In this document: positions 55,594 to 64,000 of the stretch, piece after piece
How the letters are laid out: each line of letters begins with the position of its first letter
How positions within the stretch are numbered: position 1 is the stretch's first letter
Origin: Bradyrhizobium sp.
GTDB lineage: Bacteria > Pseudomonadota > Alphaproteobacteria > Rhizobiales > Xanthobacteraceae
Length of the DNA stretch: 64,000 nt
Assembly (NCBI RefSeq): GCF_030654605.1
Contig: NZ_JAURXB010000270.1
Coordinates: 1-64,000, forward strand
Direction: 5' to 3'
The notes under the pieces: model-generated
Databases searched by the model: none
What the model saw: only the letters and a program-made list of their open reading frames with translations
What the model was told of the DNA's origin: nothing
Position numbers and translations under genes: made by a program

Positions 55594-56391
55594 ATGCAGA
55601 CACCCCTGATCGCCTTCGCACATGTCGGCAAGAGCTTTGCCGGCGGCCGCGGCGCGCAACCGGTTCGGGCGGTGGACGATGTCTCGCTCGCGGTCGCCGA
55701 GGGTGAATTTCTCGCCATTGTCGGCGGCTCCGGCTCCGGCAAGACCACGCTGCTGCGGCTGGCGAACCGGCTGATCGAGGCCGACCACGGCACGATCACG
55801 GTCGAGGGCGAGGACGTCCGCAGCGTCGATCCGATCCAGCTGCGCCGCCGCATCGGCTATGTGTTCCAGAGCGGTGGACTGTTCCCGCATTTCAGCGTGG
55901 CCGGCAATATCGGGGTCACGCCGAAACTGATCGGCACGCCGCCGCACGACATTGCGGCGCGGGTGGACGAATTGCTCGATCTGGTGCGGCTCGACCGCAC
56001 GCTGTACCGCGACCGCTTTCCGCATGAATTGTCGGGCGGGCAGCGCCAGCGCGTCGGCGTCGCCCGCGCGCTGGCGGCAAAGCCGCGCATCGTGCTGATG
56101 GACGAGCCGTTCGGCGCGCTCGATCCCCTCACCCGCGACGCGCTCGGCGACGATTATCGCGACCTGCACCGCAAGCTCAAGCTGACCACGGTCATGATCA
56201 CCCATGACATGACCGAAGCGATCCTGCTGGCCGACCGCATCGCGGTGATGCGCGGCGGAAAATTGCTGGCGCAGGGCACGCCGGCGCAGCTTTCGCGCAG
56301 CGGTGACGCTTACGTCGGCGAATTGCTGCGCACGCCGCGAAGGCAGGCCGAGCGGCTCAACGAATTGCTGCCGCGGGATGATTCGGCATGA
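55594..56391 (+). CDS. Osmoprotectant-type ABC importer ATP-binding protein
   Basis: The product is 265 aa. Walker A VGGSGSGKTT, Q-loop YVFQSGGLFPHFSV, signature ELSGGQRQRVG, Walker B VLMDEPFGALDPLT and switch His in MITHDMTEA are present. The FQSGGLFPH pattern and AEGEFLAIVGGSGSGK match the OpuCA/OsmV/YehX group (glycine betaine, choline, carnitine). No CBS domains follow, unlike ProV or OpuCA. Its stop overlaps the start of the fused permease-binding gene (ATGA), so the two form one operon. Confidence 0.9.
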   Translation: MQTPLIAFAHVGKSFAGGRGAQPVRAVDDVSLAVAEGEFLAIVGGSGSGKTTLLRLANRLIEADHGTITVEGEDVRSVDPIQLRRRIGYVFQSGGLFPHFSVAGNIGVTPKLIGTPPHDIAARVDELLDLVRLDRTLYRDRFPHELSGGQRQRVGVARALAAKPRIVLMDEPFGALDPLTRDALGDDYRDLHRKLKLTTVMITHDMTEAILLADRIAVMRGGKLLAQGTPAQLSRSGDAYVGELLRTPRRQAERLNELLPRDDSA

Positions 56392-57944
56392 GCTTGTTCT
56401 CCGATCCACGCTGGGGCGAGGCGCTTGCCCATCTGCCGGATTATCTCGGCAATCATGTCCGCGTCTCCGTCACCGCGCTGGCACTCGGGCTCGCTGTCAG
56501 CCTGCCCCTCGCGATTGCGGTACGCCATCGTCCGGTGCCGCGCGGCGCGCTGCTCGGTCTCGCCAGCATCGTGCAAACCGTGCCGGGGCTGGCGCTGTTG
56601 GCGCTGTTCTATCCGCTGCTGCTGGCGCTCGCGGCACTGTCGCTGTCGTGGTTCGGCGTTGGCTTTTCCGCCTTCGGATTCTTGCCGGCCGTGCTGGCGC
56701 TGGCGCTGTATTCGATGCTGCCGGTGCTGCGCAACACCATCACCGGCCTTGGCGGCGTCGATCCCGCGATAACAGAGGCCGCCCAGGGCGTCGGCATGAC
56801 GCCGCGGCAGTCGCTGTTCCAGGTCGAGCTGCCGCTGGCGCTGCCGGTGATGATGGCGGGCATCCGCACCGCGGCGGTCTGGGTGATCGGCACCGCGACG
56901 CTGTCGACCCCGATCGGGCAGACCAGCCTCGGCAACTACATCTTCGCGGGGCTGCAGACCCAGAACTGGGTGTTCGTGCTGTTCGGCTGCCTTGCCGCCG
57001 CGGTGCTGGCGCTTGCGGTCGATCAACTGCTGGCGCTGATCGAGGCGGGTATCCGCCACCGCAGCCGGCTGCGCGCGCTGGCGGGCGGCATCGGCATCGC
57101 GGCGCTGGTGGCGGCTACGCTGGTGCCGTCGGTGGCGCGTTCGCCGACGAGCGTTGTCGTCGGCGCCAAAACCTTTGCCGAGCAGTATGTGCTGTCGGCG
57201 TTGATGGCGCAGCGGCTGCGCGCGGCGGGGTTTTCCGCCAGTTCGCGCGAGGGCCTCGGCTCCAACGTGATCTTCGAGGCGCTGGCGGCAGGCGATATCG
57301 ACGTCTATGTCGACTATTCCGGCACGTTGTGGGCCAACCAGTTTCACCGTACCGACATCAAGCCGCGCGGGGAACTGCTGGCCGAGTTGAAAGCCACGCT
57401 GGCGCGGCAGAACGTCACGCTGCTGGGCGAACTCGGTTTTGAGAACGCCTATGCGCTGGTGATGCCGCGCAAGCGCGCCGAGGAAAAGGGCATTCGCTCG
57501 ATCTCCGATCTCGCCGCGCATGCCGCAACGATGTCGATGGCAGCGGATTACGAATTCTTCTCGCGGCCGGAATGGGCGGGCCTGCAGAAGGCCTATGGGC
57601 TGAAATTTCGCACGCAGCGCCAGATGCAGCCGGATTTCATGTATGCCGCGGCCGCCTCCGGCGAGGTCGACATCATCGCCGGCTATACCAGCGACGGGCT
57701 GATCGCCAAATACGACCTGGTGGTGCTGGGCGATAGCAAACACGCGATCCCGCCCTACGACGCCATCATCCTGCTGGCGCCGAAGCGCGCCAAGGACGAG
57801 GCGCTGCGCGCGGCGCTGGCGCCGTTGCTGGGCCGGATCGACATCGCCACCATGCGAGAGGCCAATCTGCGCGCCGCCGGCGGCGACGGCGCATCGTCGC
57901 CCGATGCGGTGGCGCGCTGGCTGTGGGACAAGGTCGGGAAGTAG
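56388..57944 (+). CDS. Fused osmoprotectant importer permease and substrate-binding protein
   Basis: The product is 518 aa. Residues ~1-215 are a five- or six-helix permease (LPLAIAVRHRPVPRG; EAAQGVGMTPRQSLFQVELP with the EAA docking loop). A further hydrophobic helix near 225-245 (LAGGIGIAALVAATLVPSVA) anchors a C-terminal OpuAC/ProX-like binding domain (~250-518; VVVGAKTFAEQYVLSALMAQ, LGSNVIFEALAAGDIDVYVD, FMYAAAASGEVDIIAGY). The binding domain would lie in the periplasm, tethered to its own channel. This permease-binder fusion is known in some osmolyte importers. Likely ligands are glycine betaine, choline or similar quaternary amines; not proven here. Confidence 0.88.
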   Translation: MSLFSDPRWGEALAHLPDYLGNHVRVSVTALALGLAVSLPLAIAVRHRPVPRGALLGLASIVQTVPGLALLALFYPLLLALAALSLSWFGVGFSAFGFLPAVLALALYSMLPVLRNTITGLGGVDPAITEAAQGVGMTPRQSLFQVELPLALPVMMAGIRTAAVWVIGTATLSTPIGQTSLGNYIFAGLQTQNWVFVLFGCLAAAVLALAVDQLLALIEAGIRHRSRLRALAGGIGIAALVAATLVPSVARSPTSVVVGAKTFAEQYVLSALMAQRLRAAGFSASSREGLGSNVIFEALAAGDIDVYVDYSGTLWANQFHRTDIKPRGELLAELKATLARQNVTLLGELGFENAYALVMPRKRAEEKGIRSISDLAAHAATMSMAADYEFFSRPEWAGLQKAYGLKFRTQRQMQPDFMYAAAASGEVDIIAGYTSDGLIAKYDLVVLGDSKHAIPPYDAIILLAPKRAKDEALRAALAPLLGRIDIATMREANLRAAGGDGASSPDAVARWLWDKVGK

Positions 57945-57954
57945 GTAGGGATCG

Positions 57955-58069
57955 TGGGGTGGGCAAAGGCAACGGGTGCGCGAATGCGCGCGCGATGGCG
58001 TGGCCACCATTTTCGCAGCCGACAAGAGATGGTGGGCACGGCGCAAGCGCGCCTTTGTCCACCCTACGC
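57955..58069. repeat. Palindromic intergenic repeat (GGTGGGCA...TGTCCACCC type)
   Basis: The left part GTGGGGTGGGCAAAGG and the right part GCGCCTTTGTCCACCC are complementary at the core, and an internal GGTGGGCACGGCGCAAG forms a second hairpin with that right part. Composition and pattern fit dispersed repeats of the same genome group. It lies between convergent genes. Confidence 0.6.
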
Positions 58070-58079
58070 AGTCACGCAG

Positions 58080-58757
58080 CTAACGCTTGGGCTTATGGGT
58101 CCCTGCTTTCGCGGGAGCGGCGGCGGCAGGCGCGACGGCGGGAGCGTTGGGATCAATCGTGGTTCCAACAGTCATGAGGTGGACCCGCTGGTTGGCAGGC
58201 GACGCAGGGCGGGCGCTGTCCAGCAACTGCTCCTCGCCGAGACCGAGCGACTGCAGCCGCTTCGGGTTGATCTTGAAGGTGTTGATCAGCACTTCACGGA
58301 TCACGTCGGCCCGCCGCTGGCTCAGCGACAGGTTGATGTCGCGCCGGCCGGTCGAGACGGTGTGCCCGACGATCAGGAATTTATATCCGAGCAGCGAGGG
58401 ATGGGTGAGCGTATCGGCGATCCGTCCCAGCACCCGGTAAGACTCCGGCCGAACCACGGCAGCGTCGGCATCGAACTGAATGTCGGCCACCAGCTGCGGC
58501 AGCTTGAGCAAATGCGGGGCGACCAGCGGCCGCTTGAGCGACTGCGTATCGGCCCTTGATTTGACGCGCTCGGTGGCCTGATGCCGCAGGGCGACGACGT
58601 CCAGATCCGGCGCGGTTTCGAGGCCGGCCAGCCGCTTGACCCAGTCTTCCGAGCTGCTGGCCGCCGGTGCCTGGGCCTGCGCTGGCCACACCGCACAGCC
58701 GAGCAGCGCGACCACCAGCAACCCGATACGGCCCAGGCATTGGCTTGTCCGTCGCAT
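58080..58757 (-). CDS. OmpA-family exported protein
   Basis: ATG 58757 shares its first base with the last base of the preceding stop (TGATG arrangement), giving 225 aa. A signal peptide is seen (GLLVVALLGCAVWPAQAQA; the Cys could make it a lipoprotein, but the lipobox is weak). The OmpA C-terminal domain covers ~100-200: IQFDADAAVVRPES, IVGHTVSTGRRDINLSLSQR, ADVIREVLIN. The usual GHTD Asp that contacts peptidoglycan is replaced by Val (GHTV). The last ~25 residues are Ala/Pro-rich. Likely peptidoglycan-associated; the missing Asp makes binding doubtful. It forms a two-gene operon with the Cys-rich protein. Confidence 0.8.
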   Translation of the reverse strand: MRRTSQCLGRIGLLVVALLGCAVWPAQAQAPAASSSEDWVKRLAGLETAPDLDVVALRHQATERVKSRADTQSLKRPLVAPHLLKLPQLVADIQFDADAAVVRPESYRVLGRIADTLTHPSLLGYKFLIVGHTVSTGRRDINLSLSQRRADVIREVLINTFKINPKRLQSLGLGEEQLLDSARPASPANQRVHLMTVGTTIDPNAPAVAPAAAAPAKAGTHKPKR

Positions 58758-59176
58758 CAGCGATACCCCGCTTCGGTGACGGACTTGTTGCAATTGATGC
58801 CGATGCCGCGTGGCCCGGCGATCAGGCACTCCAGGGCCCTGGTGCGATCGGCCTTGTCAGTGACCCCGCACAATTTGACGATGTCGCGCTCGCAGAGCTT
58901 GAAGACGGCGGCGCGCGCGGCGACCCGCTTCTGGATCGCTGCGAACGCCATGCCGTAGTCGCTCTTGCACTGCGGCGACAGCACATCCTGGTTGCGCGAC
59001 AGGCAGTCCTTCATGCGCGTGGGGTCGAGATTGACGCCGCGGCAATTGGCCTCGATATCCTTGGCGCAGCTGGCCCCCAGCAGGGCCGCCGAGTCCTCGA
59101 ATTTCATGGTCTCCGCCAGCGCCGGGGAGCAGGCGGCGACGGCGAGCAACAGCAATATCGGTCGAATCCAGTTCAT
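58757..59176 (-). CDS. Cysteine-rich exported protein (Cys-rich/GLG1-like repeats)
   Basis: The product is 139 aa. Signal peptide RPILLLLAVAACSPALA. The mature part has seven Cys residues in the spacing of Cys-rich GLG1-type repeats: ASCAKDIEANCRGV, MKDCLSRNQDVLSPQC, then LCERDIVKLCGV and ALECL...NCNKS. Such proteins are small periplasmic or exported factors of unknown role; the disulfides would form outside the cytoplasm. Its stop overlaps the ATG of the OmpA-like gene, so the two are coupled. Confidence 0.78.
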   Translation of the reverse strand: MNWIRPILLLLAVAACSPALAETMKFEDSAALLGASCAKDIEANCRGVNLDPTRMKDCLSRNQDVLSPQCKSDYGMAFAAIQKRVAARAAVFKLCERDIVKLCGVTDKADRTRALECLIAGPRGIGINCNKSVTEAGYR

Positions 59177-59287
59177 GGGCTCATCTCATAGGATGGTGGC
59201 GCCCACGGTCAAGCCTCGCCGCGGGAAAATGACAGGGATGGAGGCGTCACCACGACGCAGGCGCCGGAGGGCCGAATGCTCCCAATT

Positions 59288-59413
59288 CGTCATGCCCGGG
59301 CTTGTCCCGGGCATCCACGTCTTCGCTCCGGTTTAGCAAGAAAGGCGTGGATGGCCGGGCGTAGGCGAGCGCAAGCGACACCGTCCTTCGGACGGCTATG
59401 CCCGGCCATGACG
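59288..59413. repeat. Palindromic intergenic repeat (CGTCATGCCCGGGC type)
   Basis: Ends read CGTCATGCCCGGGC and GCCCGGCCATGACG, complementary except for small differences; the middle has ATCCACG and CGTGGAT arms. A known style of dispersed repeat in Bradyrhizobium-type genomes. It lies between the Cys-rich gene's promoter and the hydroxylase gene's 3' end. Confidence 0.75.
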
Positions 59414-59428
59414 AAAAAGGGAGTCGCC

Positions 59429-60361
59429 TCAAGCGAAGGCCGTCGCCAGGAAGGCGGCGAGGATGCCGCCGATCAGGAGAAATTTCACCGCGTAATAGAC
59501 GCGCTTGTTCCAGGCCTTCATCCGCTTGCCCACCAGCCGCACCTGATAGACGGAGCCGAAGACCCGGTTCAGCCAGCCGATGTGCTCGCCATCCTCGTTC
59601 TGGGTGGCACTCTCGTTGATGATGTGCTTGGAGACCCAGCGATTGACCGCGGTCATGGCGCGGGTGCGCAGCGGTCGTTCGACATCGCAGAACAGGATGA
59701 TGCGGTCGTCGCTGGTGGTGTTCTCGGCGTAGTGCAGATAGGTCTCGTCGAACAGCAGACCCTTGCCCTCGTGCCAGTAGTGCGGTTCGCCGTCGATCAC
59801 GATCCGGCATTCGCCGGGCGATTTCGGCACGACCAGTCCCATGTGATAACGCAGCGAGCCGGCATAGGGGTCGCGGTGCTGCACCAGTTTGCCGCCGGGC
59901 GGCAGGGTGGCGAACATCGCGCCCTTGATGTTGGGAATGGAGTTCAGGAGTTCGACGGTCTTCGGGCAATTGGCCAGCGCCGACGGCAGCGCCGCGCCGT
60001 ACCATTTCAGGTAAAACCGCTTCCATCCGGTGCGGAAGAACGAATTGAAACCCCAGTCGTTGTACTTGTCCGCGGCCTTGATCTGGCCCTGTGCGAACAG
60101 CACCATCGCCTCGTCGCGGATCGGCTCCCAGTTGTCGCGCAGAACTTTGAGTTCCGGGATCGAATCCTCGTCCAGGATGGGCCGGTTCGGCACCGCCGAG
60201 AACAGGTACATCAGCACATTGTAGGGCGCCATGATGGTGGAATGGTCGGTGAGCTGCCGCCAGAACCCAAGCCGTACCTTGCCGCGAAAGTGCACGGCCA
60301 GCGCCGAGCCAATGAAAGCCCAGAGCACGAGAAACTGCGGCGCGAACAGACGCATCACCAT
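59429..60361 (-). CDS. Aspartyl/asparaginyl beta-hydroxylase-like protein (LpxO-like)
   Basis: ATG 60361 gives 310 aa; GTG 60442 would add 27 residues and neither has a strong ribosome site. An N-terminal membrane helix (APQFLVLWAFIGSALAVHF) and a C-terminal one (VKFLLIGGILAAFLATAF) flank the catalytic domain. Fe(II)/2-oxoglutarate features: MFATLPPGGKLVQHRDPYAG (HRD; first Fe His), LRYHMGLVVP, and LLFDETYLHYAENTT (second His) with a later Arg (DVERPLRTR). This is the AspH/LpxO family; LpxO hydroxylates the lipid A acyl chain. Two membrane sulfatase-like genes follow upstream in the same direction, so lipid or envelope modification is likely. Substrate is inference. Confidence 0.8.
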   Translation of the reverse strand: MVMRLFAPQFLVLWAFIGSALAVHFRGKVRLGFWRQLTDHSTIMAPYNVLMYLFSAVPNRPILDEDSIPELKVLRDNWEPIRDEAMVLFAQGQIKAADKYNDWGFNSFFRTGWKRFYLKWYGAALPSALANCPKTVELLNSIPNIKGAMFATLPPGGKLVQHRDPYAGSLRYHMGLVVPKSPGECRIVIDGEPHYWHEGKGLLFDETYLHYAENTTSDDRIILFCDVERPLRTRAMTAVNRWVSKHIINESATQNEDGEHIGWLNRVFGSVYQVRLVGKRMKAWNKRVYYAVKFLLIGGILAAFLATAFA

Positions 60362-60481
60362 GGCGAAAAACCCGGAAAAAGAAGCCTTCCAATGCTCCAA
60401 CGGTAGCAGGTTTGCCCCGCCACGCTCAAGGCCGCCGGCCACCCTGTCCGCTGGAACTCCGCCGGCAAATTGGGCCTCGCC

Positions 60482-62227
60482 CTACAGTCCCCGCACCAGG
60501 CCGGCGTCGATCAGCAGCCGGTTGAAGCGGCGGGCTTCCGCGCCGCCCCTGCAGGCATAGAACTGGCCTTTGCAGCGCAACATGATCTTTTTCTGTTCCG
60601 CGAAGGACGGATCGAGCGGGACGCCGGCGGCGTCCTGGACCACGATCGGGATATAGGCCGCATCGAGCGTTTCGAGCGCCGACGACAGATCGGGGGGTGA
60701 GAAGTTGATGCCGTCGAGCGCATAGTAGGTCGAGAAGTAGCGCGGATCCGCCGCCATCAGGCGCTGCGCCAGCACCTTTCGGTCGATGCCGGGCTCAAGC
60801 AGTTTCTGCGAGATGGCCGGCTGGTGGTCGCCGAAACGCAGCACCATGAACGACTGGTCCGGATAGTCGCGCGCCAGCCGGGCAGTGAAATCGGCGTAGT
60901 CCTTCGCCGTCATAACCTGGCGGCGAATGTATTCATCGGTCTCCGCGGTGTTGCCCGGCGGCGTCCAGTCCGGCGTCAGATCGGGCCGGTAGACGCTGGT
61001 CCACGGGAAATGATTGGCGGTTAGGTACACGAACATGAAGACCGGCGACTGCGACGGCTGCTGGGCAGCAAACACTTTCAGGGCCTGGTCGAAGTAGAAT
61101 TTGTCGGTCTGCATGTCCTCGTTGACGCCCATATCCGCCATGTCGATGAAATGGCCGACGCCGGCGCCCTTCTGGAAGGCGCGCGCGCCGAGGAAATTCC
61201 CATAGGTCGGATAGAGCGAGAAGGTCTTGTAACCGCAGCGCTTCAGCGCCTGCGGCAGTCCGCGCGCGACCCGGCCGGCGGCGATTCGGGTGACGTAGAA
61301 TTTCAGATCGCCGAACGATCGCGCCGACATCCCGCTCAGCACGTTGAACTCGGTGTACCAGGTCGGACCGCCGGTCGCCTCGGCGATCATGGTGCGCCTG
61401 TTACCGTCGATCGACTTGAAGAAGTCGGTGTATCCCTCGGGCACCTTGACGCCGGGGGCGGCGGTGACATCGAAGCTCGACTCGTCGAGCAGCATGATGA
61501 TGTGCGGCCGCTTCACCGTGGTGTCGCAATCCTCGCCCGGCGGCAGCGCCGGACGGCCGGCGGCGTGGGCTCGCGGGGTCAGGCCGCGCGCAGCCGGATC
61601 GGCCTCGATCCATCCCGTCGAGGTCAGCCGCGACACCGCCACCACGCCGGAGCGCGCGAGGTTGGAGATATGATTGACGCCCTGGAACGGCTCCCATGGC
61701 TGCTCGGGCGCCGACACCGACATCACCGACATCAACAGGGTTGTTGCGGCAAGCACCGCCAGCGAAAGACGACGGCCCACGCGAAAAGGATCGCAGCGCC
61801 AGACCAGCCACAATACCGGGACGGCGAGAACCGCCGCCACAATCAATTGCGTCCGCAACGGCGGAAACACCGAAAGCAGGAACGAGAAGGTGTCGCGATC
61901 GACGATCAGGAAATCGAGGAAGGTCAGCGACAGCTGCAGAATGTCGAACTTGAAGCGCGACATCACGATCAGCAGCACCACCAAAGCCAGCGCCAGCGCC
62001 GCCGAAACGCCCGGTCGCGGCAGCACCAGCAGGAACAGGCAATTGAAGAAGATCCACGCCAGCACCGACAGCGTGATCGCAAAGGGTCCGTATTCCCAGG
62101 CCAGCAGGACAGCCAACGCCGCAAGATGAAGTGCTGCAAGCACGCCAACGCCGACATGGAACCGGACGCCGCGCACGGCAGCGCCGGTCGGGCCCGCTCC
62201 GGTTTCGGTTTCGGCGGAGGCCGGCAT
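60482..62227 (-). CDS. Membrane alkaline-phosphatase-superfamily (sulfatase/phosphotransferase-like) protein, copy A
   Basis: ATG 62227 has GGGGAGG five bases upstream; 581 aa. About five N-terminal membrane helices (to ~165) precede a large periplasmic domain of the AlkP/sulfatase/PEtN-transferase fold. Seen motifs: PHIIMLLDESSFD near 245 (metal-binding Asp/Glu), MIAEATGGPTWYTEFNVLSG near 285 (with the likely nucleophile Thr), FVYLTANHFPW and RFGDHQP (metal His/Asp). The C-terminal tail has Cys (RCKGQFYACRGG). Such proteins move phosphoethanolamine or glycerol phosphate onto lipids or glycans, or hydrolyse them. It is a tandem duplicate of the next gene, 11 bp apart. Which group it transfers is unknown. 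Confidence 0.83.
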   Translation of the reverse strand: MPASAETETGAGPTGAAVRGVRFHVGVGVLAALHLAALAVLLAWEYGPFAITLSVLAWIFFNCLFLLVLPRPGVSAALALALVVLLIVMSRFKFDILQLSLTFLDFLIVDRDTFSFLLSVFPPLRTQLIVAAVLAVPVLWLVWRCDPFRVGRRLSLAVLAATTLLMSVMSVSAPEQPWEPFQGVNHISNLARSGVVAVSRLTSTGWIEADPAARGLTPRAHAAGRPALPPGEDCDTTVKRPHIIMLLDESSFDVTAAPGVKVPEGYTDFFKSIDGNRRTMIAEATGGPTWYTEFNVLSGMSARSFGDLKFYVTRIAAGRVARGLPQALKRCGYKTFSLYPTYGNFLGARAFQKGAGVGHFIDMADMGVNEDMQTDKFYFDQALKVFAAQQPSQSPVFMFVYLTANHFPWTSVYRPDLTPDWTPPGNTAETDEYIRRQVMTAKDYADFTARLARDYPDQSFMVLRFGDHQPAISQKLLEPGIDRKVLAQRLMAADPRYFSTYYALDGINFSPPDLSSALETLDAAYIPIVVQDAAGVPLDPSFAEQKKIMLRCKGQFYACRGGAEARRFNRLLIDAGLVRGL

Positions 62228-62238
62228 GTCCACCTCCC

Positions 62239-63948
62239 CTAGAGGTTCTTCACGAAACCGGCGTCGATCAGGAGCCGGTTGAAGCGGCGGGCTTCCGCGC
62301 CGCTCTTGCAGGCATAGAATACACCCTTGCAGCGCATCATGATGTTCTTCTGTTCCTCGAACGAGGGATCGAGCGGAATTCCCGCGGCTTCCTGGATCAC
62401 CAGCGGCAGATAGGGCGCGTCGATGGTTTCCATCACCGCCGGGCTCTTCACCGGTTCGAAATTGAGGGTGTCGATCGCATAATAGGTGGCGAAATAACGC
62501 GGGTCGTAACTCTCGAATTTCTTGCCGACGCCGGCCTCGTCGAGGCCGGGATCGAGGATATTCGAGGAGAATTCCGGCTGATGATCGCCATAGCGCACGA
62601 TCAGGAACGGCTGCGCCGGAAATTTCTTTTTCAACCCCGCCACGAATGCCGAATAGTCGTCGGCGCTCATGGTCTGCCGGCGCAGATACTCATCGACTTT
62701 CGGCTCATTGCCGGGCCGCGACCAGGACGGCGTCAGTTCGGGGCGAAACCGCTTCTCCCAGGGGAAGTGATTGGCGGCGAGGTAGACGAAGATGAACTGC
62801 GGCTTCGCCGGCGCTTCCTGCGACAACAGGTTCAGCGCCTTGTCGTAAAAGAAGCGGTCGGGCTCGACGCCCCTGGCGCCGAGATCGCGCGCGTCGAGGA
62901 AGTTCTGGATCCCGGTGGTGGTGTGGAATTGCCGCGCGCTCATGAACGCGCCATGGGCCGGATAGAGCGACGTCGTGCTGTAGCCGCAGCGGCGCAGCGC
63001 CAGCGGCAGTCCGCGCTCGACGCGGCCCGCGGCGATGCGGGTCACGAAATAGGAAAACCGGCCGAACGAGCGCGACGATAGCCCGGCCAGCACATTGTAT
63101 TCGGTGAACCAGCTCGCCCCGCCGCTGCTCTCGGCCATGAAGGTGCGCGACTTGCCGTCGGACGATTTGAAGTGACTGCCATAGCCCGCGGGAACCTTGA
63201 TGCCCCTGGCCTGCCGAATGTCGAAACTCGACTCGTCATGGATCATGATGATGTGGGGCCGCCGCCCCGTCGGCGCGCAGGATTCCTCCAGCGGCACCTT
63301 GAGGCGCCCGGCGGCAACGGCGTCGGATTCCATGAAGCCGTAATTGAAGAAATCCGACACCGCGGTGACGCCGGAGCGGGAGAATTTCGACAAATAGCCG
63401 TCGTCGTAATAGCCGCGCCAGGGCTGCTCGGGCCACGCATAGGAATATCCCACCAGCGCGGCCAGGCAGGCCAGCTTGCAGGCCAGCGCCGGCAGCCGGC
63501 GAATCCGGAACGGGTCCAGCCACCACAGCGCGTACATCAACGGGAGGATGACGGCAGCCGCGCCGACCACGGACCAGCGCAGATTGGGGAAGATCGTAAA
63601 CAGGAACGCCGCGCTGTCGCGGTCGATCACCATGACGTCGATGAAATTCGCGGTCATCTGCACGATGCCGTGCTTGAGCTGCGACAGCAGGATCAGCACC
63701 ACCACCAGGGTCAGCGACAGCGCGCCCGACAGCGCCGGACGCCGCAGCAACGCGATCCAGAAGCAGTTCAGCAGACCCCAGGACAGCAGGAAACCGAGCC
63801 GCGCCCCGAAGTCGTTTTCGGTCTGCAGCATCAGGCCGATCGCCGCCAGATGGGGGGCCGCCACGGCAAGCAGCCGCCAGAACCCTACCGAGGCAAGGCC
63901 TGCGGCGGCGACGGTGGCGACGGGACCTGGATTTGGCGCGGGCGCCAT
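62239..63948 (-). CDS. Membrane alkaline-phosphatase-superfamily protein, copy B
   Basis: The product is 569 aa from ATG 63948. It has the same plan as copy A: five N-terminal helices, then IIMIHDESSFDIRQ (metal ligands), MAESSGGASWFTEYNVLAG (nucleophile region), LAANHFPWEKRF, VRYGDHQPEF, and the C-terminal RCKGVFYACKSGAEARRFNR, which is nearly identical in copy A. The two proteins are clearly paralogous yet differ in most of the membrane part, so they may act on different donors or acceptors. First gene of an apparent three-gene run with copy A and the LpxO-like gene. The upstream end of the window (63949-64000) holds only the start of its promoter region. Confidence 0.83.
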   Translation of the reverse strand: MAPAPNPGPVATVAAAGLASVGFWRLLAVAAPHLAAIGLMLQTENDFGARLGFLLSWGLLNCFWIALLRRPALSGALSLTLVVVLILLSQLKHGIVQMTANFIDVMVIDRDSAAFLFTIFPNLRWSVVGAAAVILPLMYALWWLDPFRIRRLPALACKLACLAALVGYSYAWPEQPWRGYYDDGYLSKFSRSGVTAVSDFFNYGFMESDAVAAGRLKVPLEESCAPTGRRPHIIMIHDESSFDIRQARGIKVPAGYGSHFKSSDGKSRTFMAESSGGASWFTEYNVLAGLSSRSFGRFSYFVTRIAAGRVERGLPLALRRCGYSTTSLYPAHGAFMSARQFHTTTGIQNFLDARDLGARGVEPDRFFYDKALNLLSQEAPAKPQFIFVYLAANHFPWEKRFRPELTPSWSRPGNEPKVDEYLRRQTMSADDYSAFVAGLKKKFPAQPFLIVRYGDHQPEFSSNILDPGLDEAGVGKKFESYDPRYFATYYAIDTLNFEPVKSPAVMETIDAPYLPLVIQEAAGIPLDPSFEEQKNIMMRCKGVFYACKSGAEARRFNRLLIDAGFVKNL

Positions 63949-64000
63949 GGACGGGACGCAACTATACCCGGCACTGCCTTTGAGCCTTGGCTGGCGATGA

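Overview
The window looks like chromosomal DNA from an alphaproteobacterium of the Bradyrhizobium / Nitrobacteraceae group. The evidence is high GC, a TRAP transporter, an Spy/LTXXQ-type periplasmic protein, an HdeD-family protein, a leucine-rich leader peptide ahead of leuA, and several palindromic intergenic repeats of the kind common in that group. The assignment rests on gene content and style only.

Positions 1-21.0 kb form a defence-type genomic island abutting the 3' end of a tRNA-Lys(CTT) gene at 21030-21105 (minus strand). From the left it holds: the C-terminal nuclease end of a UvrD/RecB-like helicase; two gene remnants joined head to head; a three-gene overlapping module made of a membrane-anchored TerB_N/TerB/TerB_C-like protein, a BrxD-like ATPase and a BrxHI/Lhr-like helicase; a remnant of a phospholipase D-like gene; an unrecognised 378-aa protein; a 517-aa protein with a DUF4365-like nuclease N-terminus; and a divergent pair of a small HTH regulator and a NADAR (YbiA-like) protein. 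Last comes a tight five-gene operon on the minus strand (20563 to 13299): a phosphoribosyltransferase-fold protein, an ORC/CDC6-like AAA+ ATPase, an unrecognised 371-aa protein, a SIS-HAD fusion and a PfkB-family kinase. This operon is the best candidate here for a little-described biological system: a DNA-replication-initiator-like ATPase is translationally coupled to a PRTase and linked to three sugar/nucleotide-type enzymes.

From 21.1 to 64 kb the genes look like ordinary chromosome: an Spy-like protein; a dctPQM TRAP transporter; three large repeat-rich surface or secreted proteins sharing one C-terminal module; leuA with its own leader peptide and attenuator-like hairpin; a run of cell-wall genes (PBP4-type carboxypeptidase, a possible lysozyme-fold protein, an N-acetylmuramoyl-L-alanine amidase); an HdeD-family membrane protein; a PAS-containing chemoreceptor; a DUF1254/DUF1214 protein; a PPK2 kinase; an Acg-like nitroreductase; and a threonine-aldolase-like protein with an altered active-site residue. 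After these come a Nudix protein, an ABC importer of the nitrate/sulfonate/taurine type, and a divergently transcribed osmoprotectant-type ABC importer with a fused permease-binding protein. An OmpA-like plus Cys-rich pair follows. The window ends with an envelope-modification cluster: an LpxO/AspH-like hydroxylase and two tandem alkaline-phosphatase-superfamily membrane proteins.

Several dispersed palindromic repeats lie between the chromosomal genes. No rRNA, CRISPR array, integrase or transposase was recognised.
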